Assembly (NCBI GenBank): GCA_027306915.1
Contig: DAHUYW010000003.1
Location: 109,655 to 173,654 of the forward strand
Source of the DNA: Spirochaetales bacterium
GTDB lineage: Bacteria; Spirochaetota; Spirochaetia; DAHUYW01
Direction: 5' to 3'
Length of the DNA stretch: 64,000 nucleotides
Of the stretch, positions 41,996 to 51,726 are shown in pieces. Made by a program: the position numbers and the translations under genes. How positions within the stretch are numbered: position 1 is the stretch's first letter; the number at the start of each line of letters is the position of its first letter. The notes beneath the pieces were generated by a model. That model did not search any database. It saw only the letters and a program-made list of their open reading frames with translations, and was not told the DNA's origin.

Positions 41996-43171
41996 ATGGA
42001 TGGGAAAAAAGCGAGGACTCTCCAGGTATCTCTTTTGACAGCGACGCTCGTGCTCATCGGGGCGCTTGCATCATGCAGCTCACATGGCAGCTCGCCGGCG
42101 GGCGGCACACAGGGCAAAGACCCGCATGGGGCTCCCTTCGGGACCGTTAAGCTCGCCGAGATTCCCGTGCAGGCGACGGTGGTCCGCTACGGTCCGCTCA
42201 ACACCGACCACTCGGCGGCAGGCACCATCGTGCCGGTCGTTCAGAGCCAGGTAGCCGCCCAGGTTTCCGGCGTGGTGGTGAAGGTCTATCACCTGGCCGG
42301 GGCGTGGGTCAAGGCGGGCGAGGTGGTTGTCCAGCTCGACGACTCACAGCTGCGTCTGGCGTTGGAGACGTCGCAGGCGGCCTTAAGCAGCGCCAAGATC
42401 GGCGTGGATAAGGCCAAGACGCAGTTGGATCTTGCCAATCTGACGGTCCAGCGCGACGAGTCGCTGATGAAGCAGAAGCTCATTCCTCAGAACCAGGTGG
42501 ACACCGACACCGCCAACGCCGCTGCCGCCAACCAGACCTACCTAGCCGCCGAGGCGGCGGTCACGCAGGCGGACGCCCAGCTCCGCCAGGCCGAGCTCAA
42601 CCTTGAGTATTCCTCGATCAAGGCTCCGTTCGCCGGACAGCTTGCGGCGGTCAACGTCACCCCGGGCGAGTTCGTGGGCCAGAACACCTCGGTGTTCGTC
42701 CTCGTCAGCCCGGACCGCGAGATAAATTTCAACGTACCGCCGACCGACGCTCCGAATCTTGTAGTAGGCACCTCGGTGACCTTCACCTACGAAGGGAAGC
42801 CGTATGCCGCGCGTGTCAGCCAGGCGCCCTCGGCTCCCATCAACGGCGTGGTGCCCGTGGTGGCGCTTCTCTCCTCCGCTTCGCCCCCCTCCTACGGCGC
42901 AGTGGGGACGGTAGACTACAAGCTTTCCCTCGGCGACGGCGTCCTCGTCCCGATCTCCGCCCTCCAGACGAACGGCAATCAGGACTTCGTCTATGTCGTT
43001 GACGCCGGGAAGGCAAAGACCCAAGCGCTCACCGTGCTCGCCGAGTCGGGAACCAACGCCGCGGTCTCCGGCGTGCCGTCGGGCGTGCAGGTTATCCTCA
43101 ATCCTCCGCCGGGGCTCCTCGAGGGCTCGCCGGTGCGGCCGGTCCCCGTTGCGCAGGCCGGGGCAGAGTGA
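41996..43171 (+). CDS. RND efflux periplasmic adaptor, lipoprotein (pair 1)
   Basis: The product of about 391 residues begins at ATG 41996, giving a lipoprotein signal peptide with lipobox 'GALASC'; an ATG at 41969 is an alternative start. The mature protein has the membrane-fusion layout: a lipoyl half with 'VAAQVSGVVVKVYHLAGAWV', a coiled-coil hairpin (residues about 125-190 with 'SAKIGVDKAKTQLDLANLTV'), 'SSIKAPFAGQLAAVNVTPGE' and a beta-barrel. It would bridge the permease and an outer-membrane channel. It overlaps the permease gene by one base (TGATG). It is clearly homologous to the adaptor at 46913. Confidence 0.92.
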   Translation: MDGKKARTLQVSLLTATLVLIGALASCSSHGSSPAGGTQGKDPHGAPFGTVKLAEIPVQATVVRYGPLNTDHSAAGTIVPVVQSQVAAQVSGVVVKVYHLAGAWVKAGEVVVQLDDSQLRLALETSQAALSSAKIGVDKAKTQLDLANLTVQRDESLMKQKLIPQNQVDTDTANAAAANQTYLAAEAAVTQADAQLRQAELNLEYSSIKAPFAGQLAAVNVTPGEFVGQNTSVFVLVSPDREINFNVPPTDAPNLVVGTSVTFTYEGKPYAARVSQAPSAPINGVVPVVALLSSASPPSYGAVGTVDYKLSLGDGVLVPISALQTNGNQDFVYVVDAGKAKTQALTVLAESGTNAAVSGVPSGVQVILNPPPGLLEGSPVRPVPVAQAGAE

Positions 43172-46100
43172 TGAGCAAGATCCAGGAGCTCGAGAACAGG
43201 ATATTCAAGAAGATCAATCCCGCAATCAGCTTTTCGGTGCGCCGCTATGTCATGGCGGTCGGCTTCTTCGTCGCCGTGGTCGTCTTCGGCCTCATCTCGA
43301 CCTTGGGGCTCGGGGTCGATCTCTTCCCGCAGCTCAACATTCCCGTCGTGGTGGTGATCACCCTCTATCCCGGAGCCACGCCGAGCGTCATCGACCAGCA
43401 GATCACCCAGGTCATCGAGAATCAGGTCTCGACCCTGAGCGGGATCACCGACATCAACTCCTCCAGCGCGACGGGGCGAAGCCTCGTCATCATCCACTTC
43501 GATCAGAGCACCGACAAGAACGCGGATGCCCAGCAGGTGGCGGCCCTCGTGGCGGCCTCGGTGAAGCTGCTCCCGACGGGGGTCAATCCGCCCACGGTCC
43601 AGACCTTCGACCCGAACTCCCTGCCCATTCTGCAGTTCGGCATCTCGGGGGTTGGGGCCAGCCTCGAGGACGTCGCCAACTACGTGCAGAACGATCTGAC
43701 TCCGCTCATCGAACGGGTGCCGGGGGTCGCGAACATCCAAATCGACGGCGGCCCGAGCCGGCAGTTCCAGGTCCTGCTGAACCCGAACAGCCTCCAGTCC
43801 TACAACCTTACACCCCAGCAGGTGGTTACTGCGATCGAGGGCTCGGCCATCAACCAGCCGATTGGGACTATCACGCTCAATAACGACGCGCTCACCTTCG
43901 CGACTCAGAACGTTCCCGCCGACGTGGGCCAGATCGCCGACTACCTGGTCGATCCGGCCCGCGGCATCAGCGTGGCGGATGTCGGCTCGGTCCGCGACGT
44001 AGCGGTCCCCGGCGACTACGCCCGCGTGAACGGCAAACCGGTGGTCCTGGTCTCGGTCCAGCAGACCTCCGACAGCAACGAGGTGGCGGTCGTAAACGGG
44101 GTCCGCCAGCTCCTCGCGCAGACCCACCTCCCGAAGGGCTATTCGATCGTCTACAGCAACGACACGACCGGGCCCATTCGCGCCTCGGTGCAGTCGACCT
44201 ACCACGAGCTGTTCGTCACGGCCCTTGTCGTCGCCCTCATCGTCCTGCTCTTCCTCGGCAGGCTGAACACGGCCCTCTCCGTCATCCTCGCGATTCCGAT
44301 CGCCCTGTCGGCCGCGCCGCTCCTCTACAATCTCGCAGGCTTCACCTTCAACCTGGTCTCGCTCCTTGCCCTCATCGTCGCGATCGGCATCGTGGTCGAC
44401 GACTCCATCGTCGTCTCGGAAAACGTCACCCGCTACCGGGTCATGGGTTTCAGCCAGAAGGAGGCCGTGCTGCGCGGCGCGAGCGAGGTCTTCAGCGCGG
44501 TCCTTGCAGCCTCGCTCTCCATCCTGTCGGTCGTGCTTCCGGTGAGCTTCATCCCGGGCTTCATCGGGGCCTACCTGCGGCAGTTTACCCTCGGGCTCGC
44601 GGCGGCGGTCTTCTTCTCGCTCCTCGAGGCCATCCTCTTCCTCACGGTGAGGCTCGCCTACACCCCCGAGTCGCGCGCGCGCACCTGGCGGGACCTTCTC
44701 GAAAGCTTTGGGATGCTGCCCGGCTCCGTGAGGTGGGGCCTGCGGGCATGGCGAAAGCCGCTTGGGATCATCCTCGGGATAGTCATCCTCGGGGTGCTCG
44801 CAGCCACCCGTCACTTCATCTTCCTGCCGCTCCTGCTGCTCTATCCCGTTGCCCTCGGCCTTCTCCACTACCTCGGCCGGATCGTCTTGAATCTCCTCGA
44901 GTCGGTCACCTTCACCCTCCACAACGGAACCGAGGCTGCCCTCGACTGGATAAGGGAGAGGTACGCCCGGTCGCTCGGCGGGGTCATCTCGCGCGGGGTA
45001 TGGGTATTGATCGGCGCCGCCGCGTTCTTGGTGGTCACGGCGGTACTGGTCGTCCCGCGGATCGCCTTCAACTTCGTGCCGAACTCCGACAGCGGCACGA
45101 TAAGCATAAACATGTTCCTTCCCCCCGGCACTCCCGAGACCGTCACGAACATCGAAGCGGGGAAGATCGAGGACTACCTGTACAAGCAGCCCGACGTCGC
45201 GATGGTCCAAACCGTCGTCGGGAGCGCCGGCGTCTTTCTTGCGGGGATTTCCCAGTCGAACGATGCGAGCATGGTGGTCCAGCTTACCCCGATCAATGAG
45301 AGGCCGAGCGTGTTCGACCTCATCCCGAAGTACCGCGCGGCGCTCTTCAGCATGGTCACCGCCGACGTCCCCTCGGCCCACCTGCAGGTCGCCGCAGGCG
45401 GCGGGTTCGGAGGCCAGGGCAACACCCTGCAGCTGAGCCTGGTGTCGCCGAATCTCAACCTGCTCACGACCCGGAACGCCCAAGTCCTTCAGTGGCTGCA
45501 GAACAACAAATACGTCACCGACGTCGAGTCGAGCCTTTCGGCCACGACGCTCGAGGACGACTTCGTCCCGAACAATCAGCGCATGAAAGGCACGGGAATC
45601 ACCCCCCTCACGGTTGCCGACGCGCTCCAGTACTACACCGCCGGCATCCAGGCGGGAAACGTCTGGATCGGAGGCTTGAGCTATCCGATCATGGTCGAGA
45701 TCAATCCGACCTACCTCTCCGGCAGCCAGTCGCTGCTCAACCTGCCGGTCTACTCCCCGACCCGCGCAACGAACCTCCAGGTCGGGCAGCTCGGCAGCTT
45801 CGTTTTGAGCGAGGCCCCGACGATCATCTCGCGCTACAATCGCCTCTACACCGCGAATCTGCAGATCAACATGACCTCCAACGCCCCGGCGATCCTCACG
45901 TTCCAGAAGGAGATAACCGCCGGGATGACGAATGCGGGGCTTCTCGGCAACGGGGTCGACCTGAGCACCGGCAACCAGTACGGCCCTGCGGCCCTCGCCG
46001 CGCAGCTCGCGGTGACCGGGCCTCTCATCTTCCTGCTCGCCTTCTTCCTCGCCTACCTGGTCATGGGCGCGCAGTTCAACTCCTGGCGCTATCCGGCCTA

Positions 46101-46665
46101 CCTCTTGATGCCCGTGCCGCTCGCGCTGATGGGCGCCCTGTGGCTCATCTTCGCCCTCAACGCGGGGCTCGACCTCTTCGGCATCCTCGGCATGTTGCTC
46201 TTGATCGGCCTGTCGGCCAAGAACGCGATAATCTACCTCGACTTCGTCGTGCAGCGCCTCGGAAAGCGTCCCTTCAAGGACGCGCTCGTCGAATCGGCGC
46301 GGCTCCGCTTCCGCCCCATCGTCATGACGACTCTGACCATCCTCGTCATAAGCGGTCCGCTCGTCCTCGGCCACGGGGAGGGCTCGGAGTTCGGACGAAA
46401 TCTCGGCATCGTCATGTTCGGCGGAATCTTCTTCTCGGCAATCCTCACCTTCTACGTGGTGCCCTCCGCCTTCTACCTCTTTGAGCGTAAGCGCGCCTCG
46501 GTTCAGTACAAGCCGGAGGAGGCTCCCCTCGAGCCGGACGGGGAGGCCGCGCTCACCGAAGAGGAGCGCCTCGCCCTCGAGATCGAAGGGCCCGACGGCA
46601 ACGGAGGAGGCGGATCGAAGAGCTCTCAGGCGACACCGAGGAGCGGGCGGCCCGGCGGCGACTGA
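43171..46665 (+). CDS. RND-family efflux permease (pair 1)
   Basis: The protein has about 1164 residues from ATG 43171 (a GTG at 43168 is a second option). It is an AcrB-type proton-driven exporter with twelve membrane helices and two large periplasmic loops. The proton relay is visible: 'IVVDDSIVVSENV' in TM4 with the Asp pair and 'GLSAKNAIIYLDFVVQRL' in TM10 with the Lys. Also present are 'SVRRYVMAVGFFVAVVVF' at TM1 and 'LFPQLNIPVVVV' next. Between TM6 and TM7 there is a longer, more hydrophobic segment than in AcrB. The substrate is unknown. No TolC-like gene is adjacent. Confidence 0.93.
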   Translation: MSKIQELENRIFKKINPAISFSVRRYVMAVGFFVAVVVFGLISTLGLGVDLFPQLNIPVVVVITLYPGATPSVIDQQITQVIENQVSTLSGITDINSSSATGRSLVIIHFDQSTDKNADAQQVAALVAASVKLLPTGVNPPTVQTFDPNSLPILQFGISGVGASLEDVANYVQNDLTPLIERVPGVANIQIDGGPSRQFQVLLNPNSLQSYNLTPQQVVTAIEGSAINQPIGTITLNNDALTFATQNVPADVGQIADYLVDPARGISVADVGSVRDVAVPGDYARVNGKPVVLVSVQQTSDSNEVAVVNGVRQLLAQTHLPKGYSIVYSNDTTGPIRASVQSTYHELFVTALVVALIVLLFLGRLNTALSVILAIPIALSAAPLLYNLAGFTFNLVSLLALIVAIGIVVDDSIVVSENVTRYRVMGFSQKEAVLRGASEVFSAVLAASLSILSVVLPVSFIPGFIGAYLRQFTLGLAAAVFFSLLEAILFLTVRLAYTPESRARTWRDLLESFGMLPGSVRWGLRAWRKPLGIILGIVILGVLAATRHFIFLPLLLLYPVALGLLHYLGRIVLNLLESVTFTLHNGTEAALDWIRERYARSLGGVISRGVWVLIGAAAFLVVTAVLVVPRIAFNFVPNSDSGTISINMFLPPGTPETVTNIEAGKIEDYLYKQPDVAMVQTVVGSAGVFLAGISQSNDASMVVQLTPINERPSVFDLIPKYRAALFSMVTADVPSAHLQVAAGGGFGGQGNTLQLSLVSPNLNLLTTRNAQVLQWLQNNKYVTDVESSLSATTLEDDFVPNNQRMKGTGITPLTVADALQYYTAGIQAGNVWIGGLSYPIMVEINPTYLSGSQSLLNLPVYSPTRATNLQVGQLGSFVLSEAPTIISRYNRLYTANLQINMTSNAPAILTFQKEITAGMTNAGLLGNGVDLSTGNQYGPAALAAQLAVTGPLIFLLAFFLAYLVMGAQFNSWRYPAYLLMPVPLALMGALWLIFALNAGLDLFGILGMLLLIGLSAKNAIIYLDFVVQRLGKRPFKDALVESARLRFRPIVMTTLTILVISGPLVLGHGEGSEFGRNLGIVMFGGIFFSAILTFYVVPSAFYLFERKRASVQYKPEEAPLEPDGEAALTEEERLALEIEGPDGNGGGGSKSSQATPRSGRPGGD

Positions 46666-46912
46666 TGCGGCCGGACCGTTCGTCGACTGGGGGAGACAGG
46701 GGCTGGCCGCCCGGCAGCGGCTTGGCCGGATAGAAGCGAAGCGCCAAGTGTGCTAAACTCAGGTCGGCAGCCGTCCGATGCACCGGCGCGAGAGCGCCGC
46801 AAGGGCCTCGCCTCCTGGCGGCAGCGCATCACCATAAAGTCCATTCCATAGCCATGTTATCAAGCGCTCACGAAGGGTGCGCTCCCGAGGGGGAGCGCCA
46901 AAGGGGGTATTC

Positions 46913-48124
46913 ATGGCGCGGTGGCGGGATCTCTTCCGGGCTTTGGCGGTTGCGGCCGGCCTCTTAATCGCCGGATGCAGCTCGAGCCGCGGTCCCTCGT
47001 CGGGAGCCGGCCCAGCCTCTCCCGGGGCTGCGACCGGCAAGATCCAGGCCATTCCGGTGCAGACCGTCGTCGTCGCAAGCGGCCGGCTCGGAGACAGCCA
47101 TGCCGCGGCCGGCTCCGTCATGCCGGTAAAGCAGAGCGACGTCGCCGCCCAGACAAGCGGGGTCGTCGTCGCGCTCTTTCACCAGGCCGGCGACTGGGTC
47201 GATCGCGGCGAGACGATCGTCGGGCTGAACGACTCCCCCCTCAAGCTTGCCTCGCGCAGCGCTCAAGCCAGCCTGCGCAGCGCGCAGGTGAGCGTCGAGA
47301 AGGCGAAGGGACAGGCCGACCTCGCGAGCCTCACGCTCCAAAGGGACACCTCCCTCGTCAAGGACAAGCTTATCCCGCAGAACAAGCTCGACGCGGACGC
47401 CGCGGTAGCCGCGGCCGCCAATCAGGACTATCTCTCGGCCCAGGCTGCGGTCGAGCAGGCAAGCGCCCAGGTCGCGCAGGCCGAGCTCAATCTGGCGTAT
47501 GCCTCTATCAAGGCGCCCTTTGCCGGGCAGCTCTCCGCGGTCAACGTCACCGAAGGGGAGTACGTAAGCCAGAACGCCGCCGCCTTCGTGCTGGTGAGCC
47601 CCGAGCGCCAGATCAGCTTCGCCGTTCCGCCGGCCGACGCCTCCCTTCTTCCCGTCGGAACCGAGGTTCAGTTCAGCCTCGAGGGGCAGAGCTACACCGC
47701 CCGGGTGTCGCAGGCACCCTCCGCCCCGATCGGCGGAGTGGTTCCGGTAGTCGCGCTTTTTGCAGGCTCCGTCGCGCCTCCCTACGGGTCGATAGGGACG
47801 GTGAGCTATTCCGTCACCCTCGCGCGGGGCGTCATCGTGCCCATCGGGGCGCTTCAGACCAACGAGAATCAGAACTTCGTTTTCACGGTCGTGGACGGTA
47901 AGGCCTCGGCCCGCTCGATCAAGGTCCTGGGAGAGACCGGGGTGGCGGCCGCGGTGACCGGGATCGAGCCCGGGGTCCGCGTCATCGTTTATCCGCCTCC
48001 GGGGCTGCTTGACGGCTCGGCGGTGCAGCCGGTTGCGGCCGAGAAGGCTCAGGCGGCCGACGAGCCCGCTGCCGGGCCCGCCAAGGGCGGGGCGGGCGAA
48101 CAGCCCACGGGCCGTCGCTCATGA
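46913..48124 (+). CDS. RND efflux periplasmic adaptor, lipoprotein (pair 2)
   Basis: The 403-residue adaptor starts at ATG 46913 with AAAGGGGG upstream. The signal peptide ends at the lipobox 'LLIAGC'. The domain order equals that of the pair 1 adaptor: 'VAAQTSGVVVALFHQAGDWV', a coiled-coil hairpin, 'ASIKAPFAGQLSAVNVTEGE' and the beta-barrel with 'RVSQAPSAPIGGVVPVVALF'. The last 25 residues are a Ala/Pro/Gly-rich tail absent from pair 1. The stop codon overlaps the permease start (ATGA). The high similarity shows a tandem duplication. Confidence 0.92.
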   Translation: MARWRDLFRALAVAAGLLIAGCSSSRGPSSGAGPASPGAATGKIQAIPVQTVVVASGRLGDSHAAAGSVMPVKQSDVAAQTSGVVVALFHQAGDWVDRGETIVGLNDSPLKLASRSAQASLRSAQVSVEKAKGQADLASLTLQRDTSLVKDKLIPQNKLDADAAVAAAANQDYLSAQAAVEQASAQVAQAELNLAYASIKAPFAGQLSAVNVTEGEYVSQNAAAFVLVSPERQISFAVPPADASLLPVGTEVQFSLEGQSYTARVSQAPSAPIGGVVPVVALFAGSVAPPYGSIGTVSYSVTLARGVIVPIGALQTNENQNFVFTVVDGKASARSIKVLGETGVAAAVTGIEPGVRVIVYPPPGLLDGSAVQPVAAEKAQAADEPAAGPAKGGAGEQPTGRRS

Positions 48125-51100
48125 GCATCCGCGACTACGAGTTCAAGATCTTCGAGAGGGTCAATCCTCTCGTAAGCTTCTCGGTGCGGCGCTACGTGCT
48201 CGCGATCGGCATCTTCGTCGCGATAGTGGCCTTCGGCCTTGTCGCGACCTTCACCCTCGGCGTCGATCTCTTTCCCCAGATCAACATCCCGGTCGTCGTG
48301 GTATCCACCTCCTACCCCGGAGCGACGCCGAGCGTTGTCGATCAGCAGATAACTCAGGTCCTCGAAAACGCGGTTTCCACCGTGACCGGCATAACCGACA
48401 TCAACTCCACCAGCTACACCGGCATGAGCAGGGTCGTGGTGCTCTTCGATCAGAGCACGGACCAGAACAGCGACACCAACCAGATTGCCGCGGTGGTTTC
48501 GGCCGCGGTGAAGGCGCTCCCGTCAGGCGTCAGCCCGCCGGTTGTCCAAACCGTCAACCCCAACTCCCAGCCCATCCTCCAGTTCGGGATCTACGGCCGC
48601 GGCGCAAACTTGGGTGATATCCGGGACTACGTGACGAACACCCTCTCCCCGCTCCTCGCGCGGGTGCCGGGAGTCGCGAACATCCAGGTCGACGGCGGGC
48701 CTGCTCGCACCTTCCAGGTCCTGCTCGACCCGAGCAAGCTTCACGCCTACAGCCTCACGCCCCAGCAGGTGGTCTCCGCCATTGCAAGCTCGGCCATCAA
48801 CCAGCCTATCGGGACGATCGTGAGCCATAACAACGCCCTCGCGTTCGCAACCCAGAACATGCCGGCCGACGTCCGGCGGATCTCCGCCTTCCTGGTCGAT
48901 CCGAGCCGCAGCGTCACGGTCGGAAACGTCGGGGTGGTCCGCGATCTTCCCGTGCCGACCAACTACGCCCGCATCAACGGGATTCCCGCGGTGCTCATCT
49001 CCATCCAGCAGACCCCCACGAGCAACCAGATCGCGGTTGTCGACGGAGTGCGCAAGCTCCTTGATCAGACGAAGCTTCCTGCGGGCTATACCCTCGCCTA
49101 CAGCAACGACACCACCGGCTCCATTCGCGCCTCGGTCCAGTCGACCTACCGCGAGCTCTTCGTCACCGCCCTCGTGGTCGCCTTCATCGTGCTCCTCTTC
49201 CTCGGCAAGCTGAACACCGCCTTCTCGGTCATCCTTGCCATACCCATCGCCCTGGCGGCCGCCCCGGTTCTCTACGCGTTGAGCGGCTTCACCTTCAACC
49301 TCATCTCGCTCCTCGCCCTTATCGTGGCGATAGGAATCGTGGTCGACGACTCCATCGTCGTCTCCGAGAACGTCGACCGCTACCGCGCGATGGGCTTTTC
49401 CTTGCGGGAGGCGGTCTTGAAAGGGGCAAGCGAGGTCTTTAGCGCCGTCGTCGCGGCCACCCTCTCGCTCCTCGCGGTGCTCCTACCGGTGAGCTTTGTC
49501 GGGGGCTTCATCGGGCGCTACGTCCAGCAGTTCTCCCTCGGGCTTGCGGCGGCGGTCGCCTTCTCGCTCCTCGAGGCGGTGCTCTTCCTCACGGTGCGCC
49601 TCGCCTACACCCCCGAGGCGAAAAGCCTCACCTGGGCGGAAACCTTCCGGAGCTTCGCTCGGCTCCCCGCCGCGATCCGCTGGGGGCTGCGCGCCTTCCG
49701 GAGGCCCGCCGGGATAGTCCTCGCCCTTGCGATCCTTGCGGTCCTCATCTTCACCCGGCGCTACACCTACCTGCCCGCCCTTCTCGCCTATCCGCTCGCC
49801 TTGGGGCTCCTGAACTACCTCCTCTTCATCCTCTACGCCTTCCTCGCGACCGTCACGGCGACCCTTCACGCCTGGACCGAGGCCGGCTTGACGTGGACCC
49901 GCGACCGCTACGCGGCGGGCCTGCACGGGGTCCTCCGGCGGAGCGTCTGGGTCCTCGCCGGCTCGGGCGCCTTCCTCGTGGCCGTCATCGTTCTCGTCGC
50001 GCCGCTCATCGTGTTCAGCTTCGTGCCCAATAGCGATGCAGGCTCCCTCGACGTGCACCTCCGCCTCGCGCCCGGCACCCCGGCGATCGTGACCAACACC
50101 GTCACGAACAGGCTCGAGCGCTACCTTCTCGCCCGCCCGGAGGTGAAGACGATCCAGACCGTCGTCGGGAGCTCCGGGGTCTTCGGCGGGGGAGTCAACC
50201 AGAATCAGAATGCGAGCCTCGTGGTGCAGCTCTCCCCCGTGGGCACCCGTGCCGGGGTCGCCGATCTTGTGCCGGCCTATCGCAAAGAGATGCTCGCCCT
50301 TGTTCGGGACCACCCCTCGGCCCGCCTTATCGTGCATGCGGGGGGCGGCTTTCAGGGTCAGGGCAACGCCGTCCAGCTCTCCGTCGTCGCGGCCGACGAG
50401 CAGACCCTGATGGACCGCAACAACGCCCTTCTATCGGCGATCCAGACCAGCCCGTGGGTGAGCGATGTCGTCTCAAGCCTCTCGGATGTGACCCTCGAGA
50501 ACGACTTCATTCCCGACGACCAACGCCTTGCCGGCACCGGGATCAACCCGACGACCATCGGGCTGGCCCTCCAGTACTACACCTCCGGCTTTCAACCGGG
50601 AAGCGCGTGGATCGGGGGCTTGAGCTATCCGATCGAGGTGCAGATCGATCCGATTTACCTCGCAAGCGGCCAGTCGCTGCTCAATCTCCCCATCTACTCG
50701 CCGACGCTCAAGCAGAACCTGCAGGCCGGGCAGCTCGGAAGCTTCGTCATGACCCAGGCCCCCGTGTCCTTAAGCCGCTACAACCGGCTCTATACCGCCC
50801 AGTTCAACATCAACCTCGTCAAGAATGCGCCGCCCGCCCTCGCCTTTCAGACCGATTTGAGCAAGGACCTCACCCGGATGGGTCTCATCGGGAACGGGGT
50901 CGAGCTTTCAAGCGGAAGCTCCTTCAACGCGATCGCCCTTGCCCGCCAGCTCGCCACCACGGGAATCATCACCTTCCTCCTCGCCTTCTTCCTCGCCTAC
51001 CTCGTGATGGCCGCCCAGTTCAACTCCTGGCGCTATCCGATCTACCTCCTCCTGCCGGTCCCGCTCGCGATCGTGGGGGCGCTCGCCTGCGTGGTGCTTC

Positions 51101-51528
51101 TCGGCGGCGGGCTCGACATCTTTGGAATCCTCGGGATGCTCCTCCTCATCGGCCTATCGGCGAAGAACGCCATCCTCTACCTCGACTTCGTGGTCGAGCG
51201 CCTCGGGAAGATGCCCTTCGTGGAGGCGCTTGTCGAGTCGGCGCGCCTGCGCTTTCGCCCCATCGTCATGACCACCCTCACGGTGCTCGTCATAAGCGGC
51301 CCCCTGGTCTTCGGCCACGGCGAGGGCGCGGAGTTCGGCCAGCGGCTCGGGGTGGTGATGTTCGGAGGGATCGTCTTCTCGGCGGTGCTCACCTTCTTCG
51401 TGGTTCCGGCCGCCTTCTACCTCTTCGAGCGCAACCGCCCGTCCGCCCAGTATGCCCCCGAAGCGGAGGCTGCGCTTTCGCAGGACCGGCCGGAAGAGGG
51501 GGCGGAAGGCAAGAGCGCGTCGGAATGA
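48121..51528 (+). CDS. RND-family efflux permease (pair 2)
   Basis: The 1135-residue permease is homologous end to end with the one at 43171. The proton-relay residues are intact ('IVVDDSIVVSENV' and 'GLSAKNAILYLDFVVERL'). The porter loops differ most, for example at 'QTPTSNQIAVVDGVRKLL' and 'GFQGQGNAVQLSVVAADEQ', so the two pumps probably handle different substrates. It is translationally coupled to its adaptor. Like pair 1 it lacks a neighbouring outer-membrane factor, so both pumps may share a channel encoded elsewhere. Confidence 0.93.
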   Translation: MSIRDYEFKIFERVNPLVSFSVRRYVLAIGIFVAIVAFGLVATFTLGVDLFPQINIPVVVVSTSYPGATPSVVDQQITQVLENAVSTVTGITDINSTSYTGMSRVVVLFDQSTDQNSDTNQIAAVVSAAVKALPSGVSPPVVQTVNPNSQPILQFGIYGRGANLGDIRDYVTNTLSPLLARVPGVANIQVDGGPARTFQVLLDPSKLHAYSLTPQQVVSAIASSAINQPIGTIVSHNNALAFATQNMPADVRRISAFLVDPSRSVTVGNVGVVRDLPVPTNYARINGIPAVLISIQQTPTSNQIAVVDGVRKLLDQTKLPAGYTLAYSNDTTGSIRASVQSTYRELFVTALVVAFIVLLFLGKLNTAFSVILAIPIALAAAPVLYALSGFTFNLISLLALIVAIGIVVDDSIVVSENVDRYRAMGFSLREAVLKGASEVFSAVVAATLSLLAVLLPVSFVGGFIGRYVQQFSLGLAAAVAFSLLEAVLFLTVRLAYTPEAKSLTWAETFRSFARLPAAIRWGLRAFRRPAGIVLALAILAVLIFTRRYTYLPALLAYPLALGLLNYLLFILYAFLATVTATLHAWTEAGLTWTRDRYAAGLHGVLRRSVWVLAGSGAFLVAVIVLVAPLIVFSFVPNSDAGSLDVHLRLAPGTPAIVTNTVTNRLERYLLARPEVKTIQTVVGSSGVFGGGVNQNQNASLVVQLSPVGTRAGVADLVPAYRKEMLALVRDHPSARLIVHAGGGFQGQGNAVQLSVVAADEQTLMDRNNALLSAIQTSPWVSDVVSSLSDVTLENDFIPDDQRLAGTGINPTTIGLALQYYTSGFQPGSAWIGGLSYPIEVQIDPIYLASGQSLLNLPIYSPTLKQNLQAGQLGSFVMTQAPVSLSRYNRLYTAQFNINLVKNAPPALAFQTDLSKDLTRMGLIGNGVELSSGSSFNAIALARQLATTGIITFLLAFFLAYLVMAAQFNSWRYPIYLLLPVPLAIVGALACVVLLGGGLDIFGILGMLLLIGLSAKNAILYLDFVVERLGKMPFVEALVESARLRFRPIVMTTLTVLVISGPLVFGHGEGAEFGQRLGVVMFGGIVFSAVLTFFVVPAAFYLFERNRPSAQYAPEAEAALSQDRPEEGAEGKSASE

Positions 51529-51726
51529 GCATGGCGGCACGGGTCGCCCGGGAAAGGAGCTCCGAAGCGACCGGTCGCAAACTGCGCTTCAGCAGGGATC
51601 AGTCGGGGGCCGGTGAGCGCTTCGGCCGCCTTTGCATCGCCATCGCTCGCCCGGGGCCCGAGGGTGCGCCTTCTTTGAGGCACTTTTTGGGTTGACTAAT
51701 TCCGAAATCGAATTGAAAATGGAGTT

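Noticed and set aside
42991..46374. A very long open frame on the minus strand opposite the first RND permease.
   Set aside because: It is the antisense of a clearly conserved gene. Its product is rich in Arg, Glu and Asp with no domain, as expected for antisense frames in GC-rich DNA.
51692..51720. Promoter TTGACT-17 bp-GAAAAT before the DUF4143 ATPase.
   Set aside because: The -10 box matches only four of six bases, and transcription would start at about the ATG. It is kept only as a remark in the gene entry.
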